Origin: ChocPot-Mid sp043804925 | GTDB taxonomy: Bacteria; Bacteroidota; Ignavibacteria; Kapaibacteriales; UBA2268 | Direction: 5' to 3' | Length of the DNA stretch: 64,000 bases | NCBI GenBank assembly: GCA_043804925.1 | Contig: JAZDIP010000069.1 | Location: 62,001-126,000, forward strand | Shown: in pieces, positions 1 to 9,025 of the stretch | How positions within the stretch are numbered: position 1 is the first letter of the stretch | Layout: each line of letters begins with the position of its first letter | Program-made: the position numbers and the translations under genes | The notes under the pieces: generated by a model | What the model saw: the letters and a program-made list of their open reading frames with translations, nothing else | What the model was told of the DNA's origin: nothing | The model's database searches: none

Positions 1-2
1 TT

Positions 3-173
3 AAAAATAATCCTTTTGTTGCTACAATCATTTTTGAGAATATGTTAATACAAGGAAGCAAGAACCCAGCAATACTTAGATTATTATGTGAGATTTTAGA
101 ATTACTTCCAAAAAAGGATAAACAAGAACAACCAACAACAATAACCGTAACACTGCCAGAGTTTTTGAGATGA
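3..173 (+). CDS. C-terminal fragment of an unknown protein, cut by the window edge
   Basis: An open frame runs from the first bases to a TGA at 171-173 and gives 56 residues with no start inside the window. The visible part has a leucine-rich helical stretch (LRLLCEILELLPKK) and ends in VTLPEFLR. I do not recognise the family. The helical, charged tail is loosely like small DNA-packaging or regulatory phage proteins, but nothing here proves that. A tRNA-Leu gene lies 225 bases downstream on the other strand. The upstream sequence is needed to decide what this is. Confidence 0.45.
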   Translation, partial: KNNPFVATIIFENMLIQGSKNPAILRLLCEILELLPKKDKQEQPTTITVTLPEFLR

Positions 174-397
174 AAACTGCCCTTTAAATTGATTATACGG
201 GCTTTTTCAGACTTGAGCTATACATTATGTATGTCGTATTTGAAAACATTACTTTAAATAAACTATCAGCATAAATTTTCATATTCTATTTTTCATTTAT
301 GAGATAGGAAAACTTAAAAAGTGTATGGTATATGTATGGAAATAAAATAAAATAATTGTAAGTTATTGATATTACAAGCTAAATATCTTATAATTGG

Positions 398-480
398 TGC
401 GGAAGGGGGGACTTGAACCCCCACGCCTTGTGAGCACCACCCCCTCAAGATGGCGTGTCTGCCTGTTTCACCACTTCCGC
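398..480 (-). tRNA. tRNA-Leu (anticodon GAG)
   Basis: On the minus strand the sequence begins GCGGAAG and ends CTTCCGC plus A, a perfect 7-bp acceptor stem. The T arm has a GGTTCAAGTCC loop region. The anticodon loop TTGAGGG sits on a CCATC/GGTGG stem and reads GAG. The long variable arm is typical of a class II tRNA such as Leu. CC follows directly after the discriminator base. Between this gene and the partial gene at the left edge (174-397) I see nothing else. Confidence 0.93.
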
Positions 481-596
481 TTAAATAAAAGAATACAAAA
501 TTACAACAGTTTTTAAAATCCTCAAAACTAAATTATAACTATTTATAATTCAATGGATTAAAAAGAACATTCAAAAACAAATTGATAAAATACTTT

Positions 597-627
597 TTGA
601 ATATTCATTGTAATATTCGTAAATTTG
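597..627 (+). promoter_or_regulatory. FCB-type promoter candidate for tRNA-Cys
   Basis: TTG at 597-599 is followed after 20 bases by TAAATTTG at 620-627. This matches the Bacteroidota housekeeping pattern (TTG, about 19-21 nt, TANNTTTG). The predicted transcript would start a few bases later, about 25 nt before tRNA-Cys. Confidence 0.5.
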
Positions 628-659
628 TAGTTCGCAATAATTGGATTATTGCAAAAATT

Positions 660-730
660 GGTGCCGTAGCCAAGTGGTTAGGCAGCGGTCTGCAAAACCG
701 TCAACGCCGGTTCGAATCCGGCCGGCACCT
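660..730 (+). tRNA. tRNA-Cys (anticodon GCA)
   Basis: The acceptor stem GGTGCCG pairs with CGGCACC, and the discriminator is T at 730. The anticodon loop CTGCAAA reads GCA. The T arm contains GGTTCGAATCC. Length is 71 nt with a short variable loop, normal for Cys. CCA is not encoded. It lies upstream of efp, separated by short AATTACGAATTAAG-type repeats. Confidence 0.95.
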
Positions 731-867
731 CTTTATTCAATTACGAATTAAGAATTAAGAAAATAGATTTTAGATTTTGGATATTAGAATTATTTTTTTC
801 GAATTTGTTTTTGAATAAAAATTTAAATGTTTAAAAAAGAATGTTGAATTAATTTGATATAGGATAT

Positions 868-1434
868 ATGGCAGGAACGTCATCTGATTTAAGGGTTGGA
901 GCAGTTATAAAGTGGAACGGCGAGTTGATGAAAGTAGTAAAATACGAACATGTAACTCCCGGAAAAGGTCCGGCTCACCATCAATGTAAATTGAGAAATA
1001 TAAAGACCGGCAGGTTATATGAAAATCGTTTTAGGACAGGAGAATCTGTTGAATTCATCAGGGTAGAAAATAGAAATTATCAATACCTTTACTCCGACGG
1101 AGACAGTTTGCATTTTATGAGTCTCGATGATTACAATCAAATCCCCGTACAGTCGGATATTGTAGGGGATGATAAAGACTATATGAAAGAAAACCAGGAT
1201 GTACAACTTTCATTTGTTGGTGATGAGGTAATAGCTGTTGAACTTCCTTCTGCAGTTAATTTGAGAATAATTCATACAGAACCAGGTCTCAAAGGAGATA
1301 CTGCTACAAACGTGTTAAAACCGGCAACAGTAGAAACCGGTGCCGTGATTCAGGTTCCCTTATTTATTAATGAAGGTGAGATGATTCGCGTTGATACTAC
1401 TAACGGTAACTACATCGAGAGAGTTAAAGAATAA
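868..1434 (+). CDS. efp: Elongation factor P
   Basis: EF-P binds stalled ribosomes in the cytoplasm and helps form peptide bonds at polyproline stretches. The 188-residue length is standard, and the three beta-barrel domains run in order. The tip of domain I reads TPGKGPAHHQ, with Lys33 where other EF-Ps carry a modified lysine or arginine. The C-terminal domain contains EPGLKGDT and the usual acidic and aromatic pattern (NEGEMIRVDTTNGNYIERVKE truncated here to its ends). AGGA lies just before the ATG. It is first in a run efp-accB-accC-gcvH; the efp-accB-accC order is common in bacteria. Which modification enzyme acts on Lys33 cannot be told from this window. Confidence 0.96.
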   Translation: MAGTSSDLRVGAVIKWNGELMKVVKYEHVTPGKGPAHHQCKLRNIKTGRLYENRFRTGESVEFIRVENRNYQYLYSDGDSLHFMSLDDYNQIPVQSDIVGDDKDYMKENQDVQLSFVGDEVIAVELPSAVNLRIIHTEPGLKGDTATNVLKPATVETGAVIQVPLFINEGEMIRVDTTNGNYIERVKE

Positions 1435-1484
1435 AACAGTTATAAAGTTTATAAAGTTTTCTAAAGATAGATTGGGAGGTTAAT

Positions 1485-1967
1485 ATGGATTTAAATTACC
1501 TGAAAAAAGTAATCAAGATTTTTGATGAAAGTGCTTTAGCAGAAATCAGGATTGAAGAAGATGGATTGAAAATTAAACTTGCAAAATATATTGAAAAAGA
1601 CAATGTTTCAAATCCTCAATTTATGCATGTTTCAACACAACAGGCAACTCAATCTGTACCCGAAACTCAAATAATCATTCCTGAAATTCCTTCGCCTGAA
1701 GTTAATAAGGAAAATGATGCGGTGGTCGGTCACATTATTAAATCACCTATTGTCGGAACTTTCTATAGATCTGCATCCCCCGATTCAGAGCCATTTGTTG
1801 ATGTAGGTCAACACATAATAAAAGGTTCTCCTCTTTGCATTATTGAAGCTATGAAGTTGATGAATGAAATTGAAAGTGATATTACCGGAACTGTTACGAA
1901 AATTTTAATAGAAAATGCTCAACCGGTAGAGTACGGTCAACCAATATTTGTTATTAAAGCGGATTAG
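1485..1967 (+). CDS. accB: Biotin carboxyl carrier protein of acetyl-CoA carboxylase
   Basis: This subunit carries the biotin that shuttles carboxyl groups from biotin carboxylase to carboxyltransferase in the first step of fatty acid synthesis. Residues 1-35 form the usual N-terminal helix-strand segment. A Pro/Gln-rich linker follows (about 45-80), then the biotinyl domain (about 82-160). Lys124 in EAMKLMNE is the biotinylation site, and SPIVGTFYR with the following loop is the thumb region. A strong ribosome site (GGAGGT) precedes the ATG. accC follows after 55 bases of short tandem TTACTAATTACC-like repeats. Length (160) is normal. Confidence 0.96.
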   Translation: MDLNYLKKVIKIFDESALAEIRIEEDGLKIKLAKYIEKDNVSNPQFMHVSTQQATQSVPETQIIIPEIPSPEVNKENDAVVGHIIKSPIVGTFYRSASPDSEPFVDVGQHIIKGSPLCIIEAMKLMNEIESDITGTVTKILIENAQPVEYGQPIFVIKAD

Positions 1968-2022
1968 TGATAATTACTAATTACCAATTACTAATTACTA
2001 ATTTTTTTATAGTGGATATTTA

Positions 2023-3366
2023 ATGATTAAAAAAATACTAATAGCAAACAGAGGTGAAATAGCTCTCAGAATTATTCGAGCTTGTAAAGAACTTGGAATA
2101 AAAACTGTAGGCATTTACTCGGAAGCCGATAAAAATTCTCTTCATGTTAATTTTGCTGATGAAGTAGTTTGCGTCGGTCCTGCATCGAGCAAGGACAGTT
2201 ATTTGAAAATACCTTCAATTATTTCTGCCGCAGTAATAACTAATTCAGATGCCATTCATCCCGGCTATGGTTTTCTTGCAGAAAATGATAGTTTCGTAGA
2301 TATTTGCACAAGCTCCAATATAAAATTTATTGGCCCAAGTTCTGATGCTATCAGAAGAATGGGAAATAAATCAGTTGCAAAAGAAACAATGAGAAATGCC
2401 GGTGTCCCGGTTATTCCCGGAAGTCTTGGAGTAGTCAATGATGTCAAAGAAGCAAAAACCGTTGCCGACGAAGTTGGTTATCCCATACTTTTAAAAGCCG
2501 TAGCAGGCGGCGGTGGGAAAGGTATGAGATTTATAAATACTCCCGATGAATTAACAAAATATTTTTCTATTACACGTAACGAAGCAGAAGTTTCATTCAG
2601 TAATCCCGATTTATATATAGAAAAAGTTGTGGATGGTTCGAGACATATCGAAATTCAGGTTATTGGCGATTCATACGGAAACGTCATACACCTTAACGAA
2701 AGGGAATGTTCCATTCAAAGACGTCACCAGAAGCTGATTGAGGAAGCACCTTCTACCATTATTGATTCAAAATTAAGAAAAGCAATGGGAGAAGCCGCAG
2801 TAAGCGGAGCCAAAGCTGTGAATTACGAAGGTCCCGGAACGATTGAATACCTTGTAGATAAAGATAAGAATTTCTACTTCATGGAAATGAATACAAGAAT
2901 TCAAGTCGAACATCCCGTAACCGAAGAATCCTTAATAATTGATTTAGTCAAAGAACAGATTATGATTGCTTCCGGTGAAAAATTAAGTTTAAAGGAATCC
3001 GAGCCAAAACTGCATGCAATCGAGTGTAGAATAAATGCCGAAGACCCATTCAATGGATTTGTACCTTCGCCGGGAAGAATATCGAGCTTGCATTTTCCGG
3101 GTGGCCACGGTGTTCGTGTTGATTCCCATGTTTATCAGGAATATGTGGTTCTCCCCTATTATGATTCCTTATTAGCCAAATTGATAACCTTCGCTCCGAA
3201 AAGAGATGAAGCAATTGCGAAAATGCGTAGGGCTTTGGATGAGTTTGTCATAGAAGGAATTAAAACCACAATACCATTTCATCAAAAGATGATGCAAAAT
3301 CCCGATTTTATTTCGGGGAACATTGACACAAAATATCTTGAGAGAGTTAATTGGATGGAGATGTAA
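2023..3366 (+). CDS. accC: Biotin carboxylase subunit of acetyl-CoA carboxylase
   Basis: Carboxylates the biotin of AccB using ATP and bicarbonate. The N-terminal domain begins IKKILIANRGEIALRI. The ATP-grasp glycine loop AVAGGGGKGM is near residue 165, the catalytic stretch MEMNTRIQVEHPVTE near 290, and the C-terminal domain carries IECRINAEDP and SPGRI. At 447 residues it is full length with no missing motif. It follows accB directly and was probably transcribed with it. The carboxyltransferase genes accA and accD are not in the window. Confidence 0.97.
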   Translation: MIKKILIANRGEIALRIIRACKELGIKTVGIYSEADKNSLHVNFADEVVCVGPASSKDSYLKIPSIISAAVITNSDAIHPGYGFLAENDSFVDICTSSNIKFIGPSSDAIRRMGNKSVAKETMRNAGVPVIPGSLGVVNDVKEAKTVADEVGYPILLKAVAGGGGKGMRFINTPDELTKYFSITRNEAEVSFSNPDLYIEKVVDGSRHIEIQVIGDSYGNVIHLNERECSIQRRHQKLIEEAPSTIIDSKLRKAMGEAAVSGAKAVNYEGPGTIEYLVDKDKNFYFMEMNTRIQVEHPVTEESLIIDLVKEQIMIASGEKLSLKESEPKLHAIECRINAEDPFNGFVPSPGRISSLHFPGGHGVRVDSHVYQEYVVLPYYDSLLAKLITFAPKRDEAIAKMRRALDEFVIEGIKTTIPFHQKMMQNPDFISGNIDTKYLERVNWMEM

Positions 3367-3433
3367 TATTTCGTAATTTTTCTATAATTTTTTTGACAAA
3401 TTTGATTTTTGATATTATAAATGGAGTTAAAAT

Positions 3434-3814
3434 ATGAATTTCCCAAATGATTTAAAGTACACAGAAGACCACGAGTGGCTCAGAGTAAACGGAAATATTG
3501 GTACTGTTGGAATAACCGACCATGCCCAAGGTGAATTGGGGGATGTTGTTTATGTTGATATAGACGAAGGAATGACCAGTGTAAATACAGGTGATACTTT
3601 CGGTACAATTGAAGCTGTTAAAACCGTAGCGGATATGTTGGCACCTGTCAGTGGCAAGATTGTAGAGATTAATAAGACAATTAATGAGAGCCCTGAAGTT
3701 GTAAATAATGACCCTTACGGTGATGGCTGGATGGTTAAAATTGAAATGTCCGACCCTTCAGAACTCAATAAACTGATGGATGTTGAATCATACAAACAGA
3801 TGATTGGTCATTAA
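3434..3814 (+). CDS. gcvH: Glycine cleavage system H protein
   Basis: The lipoylated carrier that passes the aminomethyl group of glycine between the P, T and L proteins of the glycine cleavage system. The 126-residue length is standard. The motif GTIEAVKTVADM places the lipoyl lysine at residue 63, and DHEWL near the start and NDPYGDGWMVKIE near the end are family hallmarks. gcvP and gcvT are not nearby, so the system is dispersed or H serves in lipoate transfer. A terminator follows. Confidence 0.96.
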   Translation: MNFPNDLKYTEDHEWLRVNGNIGTVGITDHAQGELGDVVYVDIDEGMTSVNTGDTFGTIEAVKTVADMLAPVSGKIVEINKTINESPEVVNNDPYGDGWMVKIEMSDPSELNKLMDVESYKQMIGH

Positions 3815-3851
3815 TTTATTGACACATTTGTAGTGATTTTAGCTAATTTAC

Positions 3852-3883
3852 AAAAGGCAGGAACACAAAACCTGCCTTTTTTT
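3852..3883 (+). terminator. Rho-independent terminator after gcvH
   Basis: A 10-bp stem AAAAGGCAGG/CCTGCCTTTT with a 9-base A-rich loop is followed by a run of T. It lies 38 bases after the gcvH stop and closes the efp-gcvH run. Confidence 0.85.
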
Positions 3884-3963
3884 ATTGTTCTTACAATGAA
3901 ATTTGATATATTTCGGTTTATTATGTATGAAAATTTATTATTGATTTTTATTTAGGTGTTATT

Positions 3964-6099
3964 ATGTTAAAAAGATTATTACTAATTATAAGTTGTATTG
4001 GAATTATTCTTTTAATTCCCGATTTTTCGGTTGCACAGTATCAGAATTTATATGATGTTGTACCTGATGTTGCTAATTGCAAAACAGGTACATTAAAGCA
4101 AAGCGAAAAAACAAGAATGCTCGAGTATTTAAATAAAATTAGGGACCTTCACAAATTGCCTCATTTTGAATATGACAATAATTTTCAGGATGAAGCTATG
4201 GAGATATCCCTGATTTCAGTAGCAAACGGAACTTTAAGCCATACACCCGATGCAAGCTTTCATTGTTACACCCAAACAGGATATAACGGTGGTATAAGTA
4301 CAAATTTATTTTTGGGAAGTGGTACTACATATTCTTCTGAAAGTTCTGTTGTTTCCTGGATGAATGACAGAAATCAAATTGAATTAGGACATCGCCGTTG
4401 GATAATTGACCCATTCGTTAAAAAAATTGCATTTGGAAGAGTTGACGGCACTGCAAAAACCGGAGGTGGACAATATTGCGGAATGTCTTTTTATTATGAC
4501 TCCAAAACAAATCAGGATTTAAGTTCCTTACAAAATGATTTCATTGCTTGTCCTTATGGAGATTATCCTCCGAGTATTTGGGATTTTGGCTGGTCAGTAT
4601 TGTCATTTTCTGTTGTAGTTAATAGAAATAACAGATTGGCTAATAACAATGATTTAGTTTCTTATGCAAGTACATTAAACGGTAATCCTGTGAATGAAGC
4701 TTATGTTGAAGTTGAAGACGAAGCCGGTACTGTAAAAACTTATGGAAGGGGTACAGGATTAGGTTGGGCTTATGACACATATGGTGTCCCGAATTATTGC
4801 TATTGGCAGATGCAGGGACTGGAACAACAGAAAGTTTATAAAGTCAGGATTTATGATGTATTGGTTAACAACCAAAAGAAAAATTTCAGCTATCAATTTG
4901 CTTTTCGAGACCCGTTTATTTCAAAACCGGGAGTATGTGTATTATCTCAACCGCAAAACAATGCAACAGGAGTGAATCCAAATGTAACTTTAGAGTGGGG
5001 CACTTCTCAGGGAGCATCGTATTATATTTTGCAAATTGCTAAAACCAATACTTTTCTTGAATCCGATATTGTTTACCAAAGAACCAATATAAGCGGGACA
5101 AACTTTTCAGTGTCAGGAGTTCTCGAACCTATGACAAAATATTATTGGAGAGTAGCAGGTCATAATGATGCAGGAGACGGCGATTGGTCTTCTGTTTGGA
5201 GTTTTACTACCACTACTGCTCCGGACCCTCCAACTCTTGCAGGACCGGCAAACAATTCTACAAATGTTTCGATGACTCCGATTTTGTCATGGAATGCCGC
5301 AGATAAAGCTGATAAGTATCAACTTTTAATATCTGATTCGGATATGTTCACGGCAACGCTTGTTGATAAAAATGATATTACAACTACATCACATACGGTT
5401 GCAAAAGATATTTTAGCAACCAGTACTAAATATTATTGGAAAGTTAGGTCAATATCAAATATAAGCGGACCAAGCACATGGTCTCCAACATGGAACTTTT
5501 CTACGGCAGATGCGGCTCCCGGAAGGCCTGTTCTCACTTATCCACCACAAGGGGCTTCTGCTATCAGCGGAAGGGTGGAACTTAAATGGGAGCCAGTTCA
5601 GGGTGCTACATCTTATAATCTTCTGGTATCAGAGGAAAATTTGTATCCCGAATGGGCATTGGTTGTCAATGAAACCGGATTGACAAGCACAAAATATAAA
5701 ATGCCTGAAGGAAAACTGAAACTTTTAACACAATATTACTGGAAAGTTGCGGCAGTAGGTCCCGGCGGAACAAGCGACTGGTCAATTAACCGCAGGTTCA
5801 CTGTCGGCGATGCGGCTCCTGTTGATGATTATTCAGATTTTGAAAATACTGTTGATATTTATCCGAATCCAATTAGTAACAATGCAACTCTTGAAATTGT
5901 TTTGAAGCAAAGAGAGTATTTGTCGCTTAAAATATTTAATTCATTAGGAGAAAATGTCGAAACAATTATCGATGGGAATATGGAACCCGCAATACATATT
6001 TTGAGTTGGGAATGTTCAAAATTACCAACAGGAGTTTACTATTACCAGTTGGTTGGGATAAGGACAAACCAAAGCGGAAAATTTTATATTATGAAATAG
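3964..6099 (+). CDS. Secreted CAP-domain protein with fibronectin-like repeats and T9SS sorting tail
   Basis: A signal peptide (about 1-24) is followed by a CAP/SCP-type domain (about 50-190) with family-like histidines in TLSHTPDA and ELGHRRWIID. Three related beta-sandwich repeats follow at roughly 330-415, 425-515 and 520-615, each with the pattern L-W/W-x-Y-W-K/R-V and ending in a WS-x-W-x-F motif, as in fibronectin type III folds. The last 80 residues (DIYPNP... LPTGVYYYQL) are a type A sorting domain, so export by the type IX system to the cell surface or medium is expected. The activity of bacterial CAP domains is mostly unknown; I make no claim of enzyme function. The region 4772-4975 in another frame is a shadow. 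Confidence 0.85.
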   Translation: MLKRLLLIISCIGIILLIPDFSVAQYQNLYDVVPDVANCKTGTLKQSEKTRMLEYLNKIRDLHKLPHFEYDNNFQDEAMEISLISVANGTLSHTPDASFHCYTQTGYNGGISTNLFLGSGTTYSSESSVVSWMNDRNQIELGHRRWIIDPFVKKIAFGRVDGTAKTGGGQYCGMSFYYDSKTNQDLSSLQNDFIACPYGDYPPSIWDFGWSVLSFSVVVNRNNRLANNNDLVSYASTLNGNPVNEAYVEVEDEAGTVKTYGRGTGLGWAYDTYGVPNYCYWQMQGLEQQKVYKVRIYDVLVNNQKKNFSYQFAFRDPFISKPGVCVLSQPQNNATGVNPNVTLEWGTSQGASYYILQIAKTNTFLESDIVYQRTNISGTNFSVSGVLEPMTKYYWRVAGHNDAGDGDWSSVWSFTTTTAPDPPTLAGPANNSTNVSMTPILSWNAADKADKYQLLISDSDMFTATLVDKNDITTTSHTVAKDILATSTKYYWKVRSISNISGPSTWSPTWNFSTADAAPGRPVLTYPPQGASAISGRVELKWEPVQGATSYNLLVSEENLYPEWALVVNETGLTSTKYKMPEGKLKLLTQYYWKVAAVGPGGTSDWSINRRFTVGDAAPVDDYSDFENTVDIYPNPISNNATLEIVLKQREYLSLKIFNSLGENVETIIDGNMEPAIHILSWECSKLPTGVYYYQLVGIRTNQSGKFYIMK

Positions 6100-6133
6100 A
6101 TTTTTAAATACATTTAATATTTAAACTAAAAGA

Positions 6134-6260
6134 ACACACCCCGTCCCTGCGGGACACCCCTCTCAAGAGGGGATTGTTAAAATTTTTTCTTTCCCATCTT
6201 GAGAGGGTTAGGGGGATGTTCTAATATTTCCCCTCTATTAAGAGGGAACGAAGGGTGTGT
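6134..6260 (+). repeat. GC-rich composite inverted repeat before pdxH
   Basis: The spacer is far richer in G and C than its surroundings. ACACACC at 6134-6140 is mirrored by GGTGTGT at 6254-6260. Inside lie CCCTGCGGGAC, a CCCCTCTCAAGAGGGG palindrome, and two further GAGAGG/AGAGGG blocks. The element ends six bases before the pdxH ATG, so the pdxH leader is made from repeat sequence. Elements of this look occur between genes in many FCB genomes. Confidence 0.7.
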
Positions 6261-6265
6261 AACAA

Positions 6266-6910
6266 ATGAATATAATTGATACTCTCAACGCATTAAGGCG
6301 GGATTACGGCAAGGAAAAATTCGATGAGGATACAGCCCACAGCAATCCTCACGAACAATTCAAGATTTGGTTCGACGATGCAGTCAATGCTGATTTTCTT
6401 GATGCAAATGCCATGACATTATCTACTGCCGACAAGTTCGGGAAACCATCGGCAAGAGTTGTACTGCTCAAAAATTTTGATGATAAGGGTTATGTTTTCT
6501 TCACCAATTATGAAAGCAGAAAAGGTCAAGACCTTAAAGAAAATCCAAATGCCTCCCTCCTGTTCTTTTGGGATAAACTCGAAAGACAGATTAGAATAGA
6601 AGGCAGTGTTGAAAAAATTACCGAAGAGGAATCTTTTGCTTACTTCAAGACACGTGATTATACCAGCCGACTTGGTGCATGGGCTTCCGAGCAGAGCAGA
6701 CCTCTAACTAGCAGATTCAAATTAATGAGAAAAGTTGTATCTTATATGACAAAATATCCCAAAGATATCCCCTTACCTCCTTACTGGGGCGGTTACCGGT
6801 TGATACCTGATGTTTACGAATTTTGGCAGGGACGTAAAAGCCGTTTACACGACAGAATCAGGTACTTCAAAGATGGTGATATTTGGAGGAAAGAGAGACT
6901 TTATCCTTAA
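6266..6910 (+). CDS. pdxH: Pyridoxamine 5'-phosphate oxidase
   Basis: FMN-dependent oxidase that makes pyridoxal 5'-phosphate from pyridoxine or pyridoxamine phosphate, the last step of vitamin B6 synthesis and salvage. The 214-residue protein has the FMN-binding pattern SARVVLLKNFDDKGYVFFTN, the dimer-interface block RIEGSVEKI, and the C-terminal signature PDVYEFWQGRKSRLHDR ending WRKERLYP. All parts are present and the length is normal. No strong ribosome site is seen before the ATG; the leader is repeat-derived. pdxA/pdxJ are not nearby. Confidence 0.95.
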   Translation: MNIIDTLNALRRDYGKEKFDEDTAHSNPHEQFKIWFDDAVNADFLDANAMTLSTADKFGKPSARVVLLKNFDDKGYVFFTNYESRKGQDLKENPNASLLFFWDKLERQIRIEGSVEKITEEESFAYFKTRDYTSRLGAWASEQSRPLTSRFKLMRKVVSYMTKYPKDIPLPPYWGGYRLIPDVYEFWQGRKSRLHDRIRYFKDGDIWRKERLYP

Positions 6911-6935
6911 AAATTTCTAATTAATATTTCAAATA

Positions 6936-7679
6936 ATGAAAAGTTCAATTGTATTACTAACTGATTTTGGTTTGTCTGATTCTTATGTTGGACAGATGAA
7001 GGGAGTGATTGCTTCGCTTAATCCAAATGCCAATGTCATTGATTTGACTCATGACATACAACCCCAAAACATTAAACATGGTGCTTTTATCCTGGTGTCT
7101 TCTTGCACATACTTTCCGAAAGGAACTATCTTCGTATGTGTTATTGACCCGGGAGTCGGTTCAAAAAGAAAGGCAATTGCAGTTCAAACCGAGAATTATT
7201 ATTTTATTGCTCCCGATAACGGATTGCTGACTTTTGCTCTCGAAAAACAGGAAATATTACAAGTAATTGAATTGGATAATCAAGAGTATCATTTTGCGGA
7301 TAAAAGTAATACATTTCACGGTCGTGATGTTTTCGCACCGGTTGCGGCTCATTTGTCATTAGGTATTGAAACCGAAAAATTAGGTTCAGAAATTGATATA
7401 AATGATATAATAAAATTAAAACCATTGAAGCTGAAGAAGAAAAAGAAGAAAATTGTTGGTGAGATAATATATGCAGATAAATTCGGTAATCTGATTACTT
7501 CAATTCATAAGAGTGATATTCAGGAAATCGAAGAGGATATAGTTATTCAATTCGGTAAGGAAAAAATCAGAGATATTTCAAAGACATATTCGGATGTTAA
7601 GAAAGGAAAATTGCTTGCATACATAGGCAGCAGCGGGTATTTGGAGATAGGAGTGAGGGGAGGAAACGCAGAAAAATAA
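6936..7679 (+). CDS. S-adenosylmethionine hydrolase (SAM hydroxide adenosyltransferase, DUF62)
   Basis: Family members split S-adenosylmethionine into adenosine and methionine using hydroxide; relatives are fluorinases and chlorinases. Conserved blocks seen: LLTDFGLSDSYVGQMKGV at the N-terminus, IDPGVGS near 70, APDNGLLT near 91, TFHGRDVFAPVAA near 128 and YADKFGNLITSI in the second domain. A lysine-rich loop (KLKKKKKK, about residue 168) joins the two domains. At 247 residues it is slightly short but complete. It starts 25 bases after pdxH on the same strand, so cotranscription is likely. The physiological role of the family is not settled. Confidence 0.88.
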   Translation: MKSSIVLLTDFGLSDSYVGQMKGVIASLNPNANVIDLTHDIQPQNIKHGAFILVSSCTYFPKGTIFVCVIDPGVGSKRKAIAVQTENYYFIAPDNGLLTFALEKQEILQVIELDNQEYHFADKSNTFHGRDVFAPVAAHLSLGIETEKLGSEIDINDIIKLKPLKLKKKKKKIVGEIIYADKFGNLITSIHKSDIQEIEEDIVIQFGKEKIRDISKTYSDVKKGKLLAYIGSSGYLEIGVRGGNAEK

Positions 7680-7898
7680 AATTAACAATTAAGAATTCAC
7701 AATTGACAATTCAGGTAGGCAGTTAGACTGTTAGGTTTTTTAGAAATTTGTTAAAAATATTTTAATGTTTTTCATAAGCAATGAAACTGCTGAATGAATA
7801 TAGTACAAAATACTAATTTTCAGGTTGCTGGAAAATATATTTTGAGAAGTGCTTAAGATTTCATAATTTTTCTTTAATAAAAAATATCTGGAGCCGAA

Positions 7899-8675
7899 AT
7901 GAAAAAGAAATTTGTAAAAAGTATCATATTATATTGCATATCATTGCTGATGTTTGCTTGTCAGGAAGAACCTGATTATTGTGATTGTGTATTTCCAAAA
8001 CTTACGGAGTGTTTTCCTACTTCTATTGGTTCTTGGTGGGTTTATGAAAATTATATATATGATTGGGAATCTGAAAATGATACTTTAATTGGATATGATT
8101 CAACTGTTATAGTCGGAACAATGGTTTTTGAGGGCAAAGAAGCCCTTTTATTTGAAACACATCATTTTGATACAACCTTTCATTTCATTGAAAAAGATAC
8201 AAACTATTATTCTCTATATAAGGACATTGATATTTACAGATTGTATCAATGGGTGAAGTATTTTAATGGAGAATTCAATTGGATGGAAATAGCGAATGAT
8301 GATTATAATAATGACAGATGGTTTTCAGACAGTATCAGCACCCTTTCTGATTCTTCTTATATAAGTCATAATGATACAATAACAATTAAACAACAAGATA
8401 AAAGTGTTTTATCATTTCGTTTTGAATTTGGTGGGAATTACTCTCATTATGATACTTTAGAAGTAGCAATGCAATTTCGCAAAATTAAAACTATCAGTAA
8501 GAAGAAGATATTAAGGATTAAGAGTGTTGTGATTGATGAACAATACACTGAACAACAAGTAATAGATGATTATGTTTTTACAGAAAAAGTAGGTTTGAAA
8601 TATTTTAAAATATATCCTGATTTTATATCTTATCCTGATTATTATAAAGTTCTTTTACGGTATAAAATCAAATAA
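7899..8675 (+). CDS. Predicted lipoprotein of unknown function
   Basis: The N-terminus has Lys residues, a hydrophobic stretch and a lipobox ending LLMFAC, so it should be lipidated at Cys21 and anchored in a membrane. The mature part is rich in Asp, Tyr and aromatic residues (for example SIGSWWVYENY, a pattern seen in FCB lipoproteins that fold as beta structures). No enzyme motif is visible and I do not recognise the family. GGAG before the ATG supports the start. The 218-base gap before it holds ATTAACAATTAAG-type and CAGTTAGACTGTTAGG repeats. Confidence 0.6.
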   Translation: MKKKFVKSIILYCISLLMFACQEEPDYCDCVFPKLTECFPTSIGSWWVYENYIYDWESENDTLIGYDSTVIVGTMVFEGKEALLFETHHFDTTFHFIEKDTNYYSLYKDIDIYRLYQWVKYFNGEFNWMEIANDDYNNDRWFSDSISTLSDSSYISHNDTITIKQQDKSVLSFRFEFGGNYSHYDTLEVAMQFRKIKTISKKKILRIKSVVIDEQYTEQQVIDDYVFTEKVGLKYFKIYPDFISYPDYYKVLLRYKIK

Positions 8676-8788
8676 AAATATTTTAAGGATAATACTGAAT
8701 ACTAAATATTTTAACAATCATTACGTTATTAAAATTATTCAAAATATGTTATTTTAGAATTAATTATTGAATAATAAAAAAATAAAAA

Positions 8789-9025
8789 ATGTATCAAGCA
8801 CAAATAAATATCAATGAATCAGTACATAAAAGATTACTGGATTTATCTCATAAGTTGCAAAAAAAAGAGAGTGAGATAATAAGTCTTGCTTTGTTAAATT
8901 ATAATCCTGATAATAATCCTGTTGATAGAATAAGTCTTCTGCGTCAGGCAAAAGGTATTTGGAAAGATAGAACCGACCTGCAAACTCCTGAAGAACTAAG
9001 GCAAAGCTGGGAAAGATTTGATTGA
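8789..9025 (+). CDS. VapB-like antitoxin
   Basis: A 78-residue protein with a ribbon-helix-helix-like N-terminus (QININESVHKRLLDLSHK) and a toxin-binding tail AKGIWKDRTDL... LRQSWERFD. This tail is typical of antitoxins paired with PIN-domain toxins. Its stop overlaps the start of the PIN gene. It probably binds its own promoter and neutralises the partner. Confidence 0.75.
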   Translation: MYQAQININESVHKRLLDLSHKLQKKESEIISLALLNYNPDNNPVDRISLLRQAKGIWKDRTDLQTPEELRQSWERFD

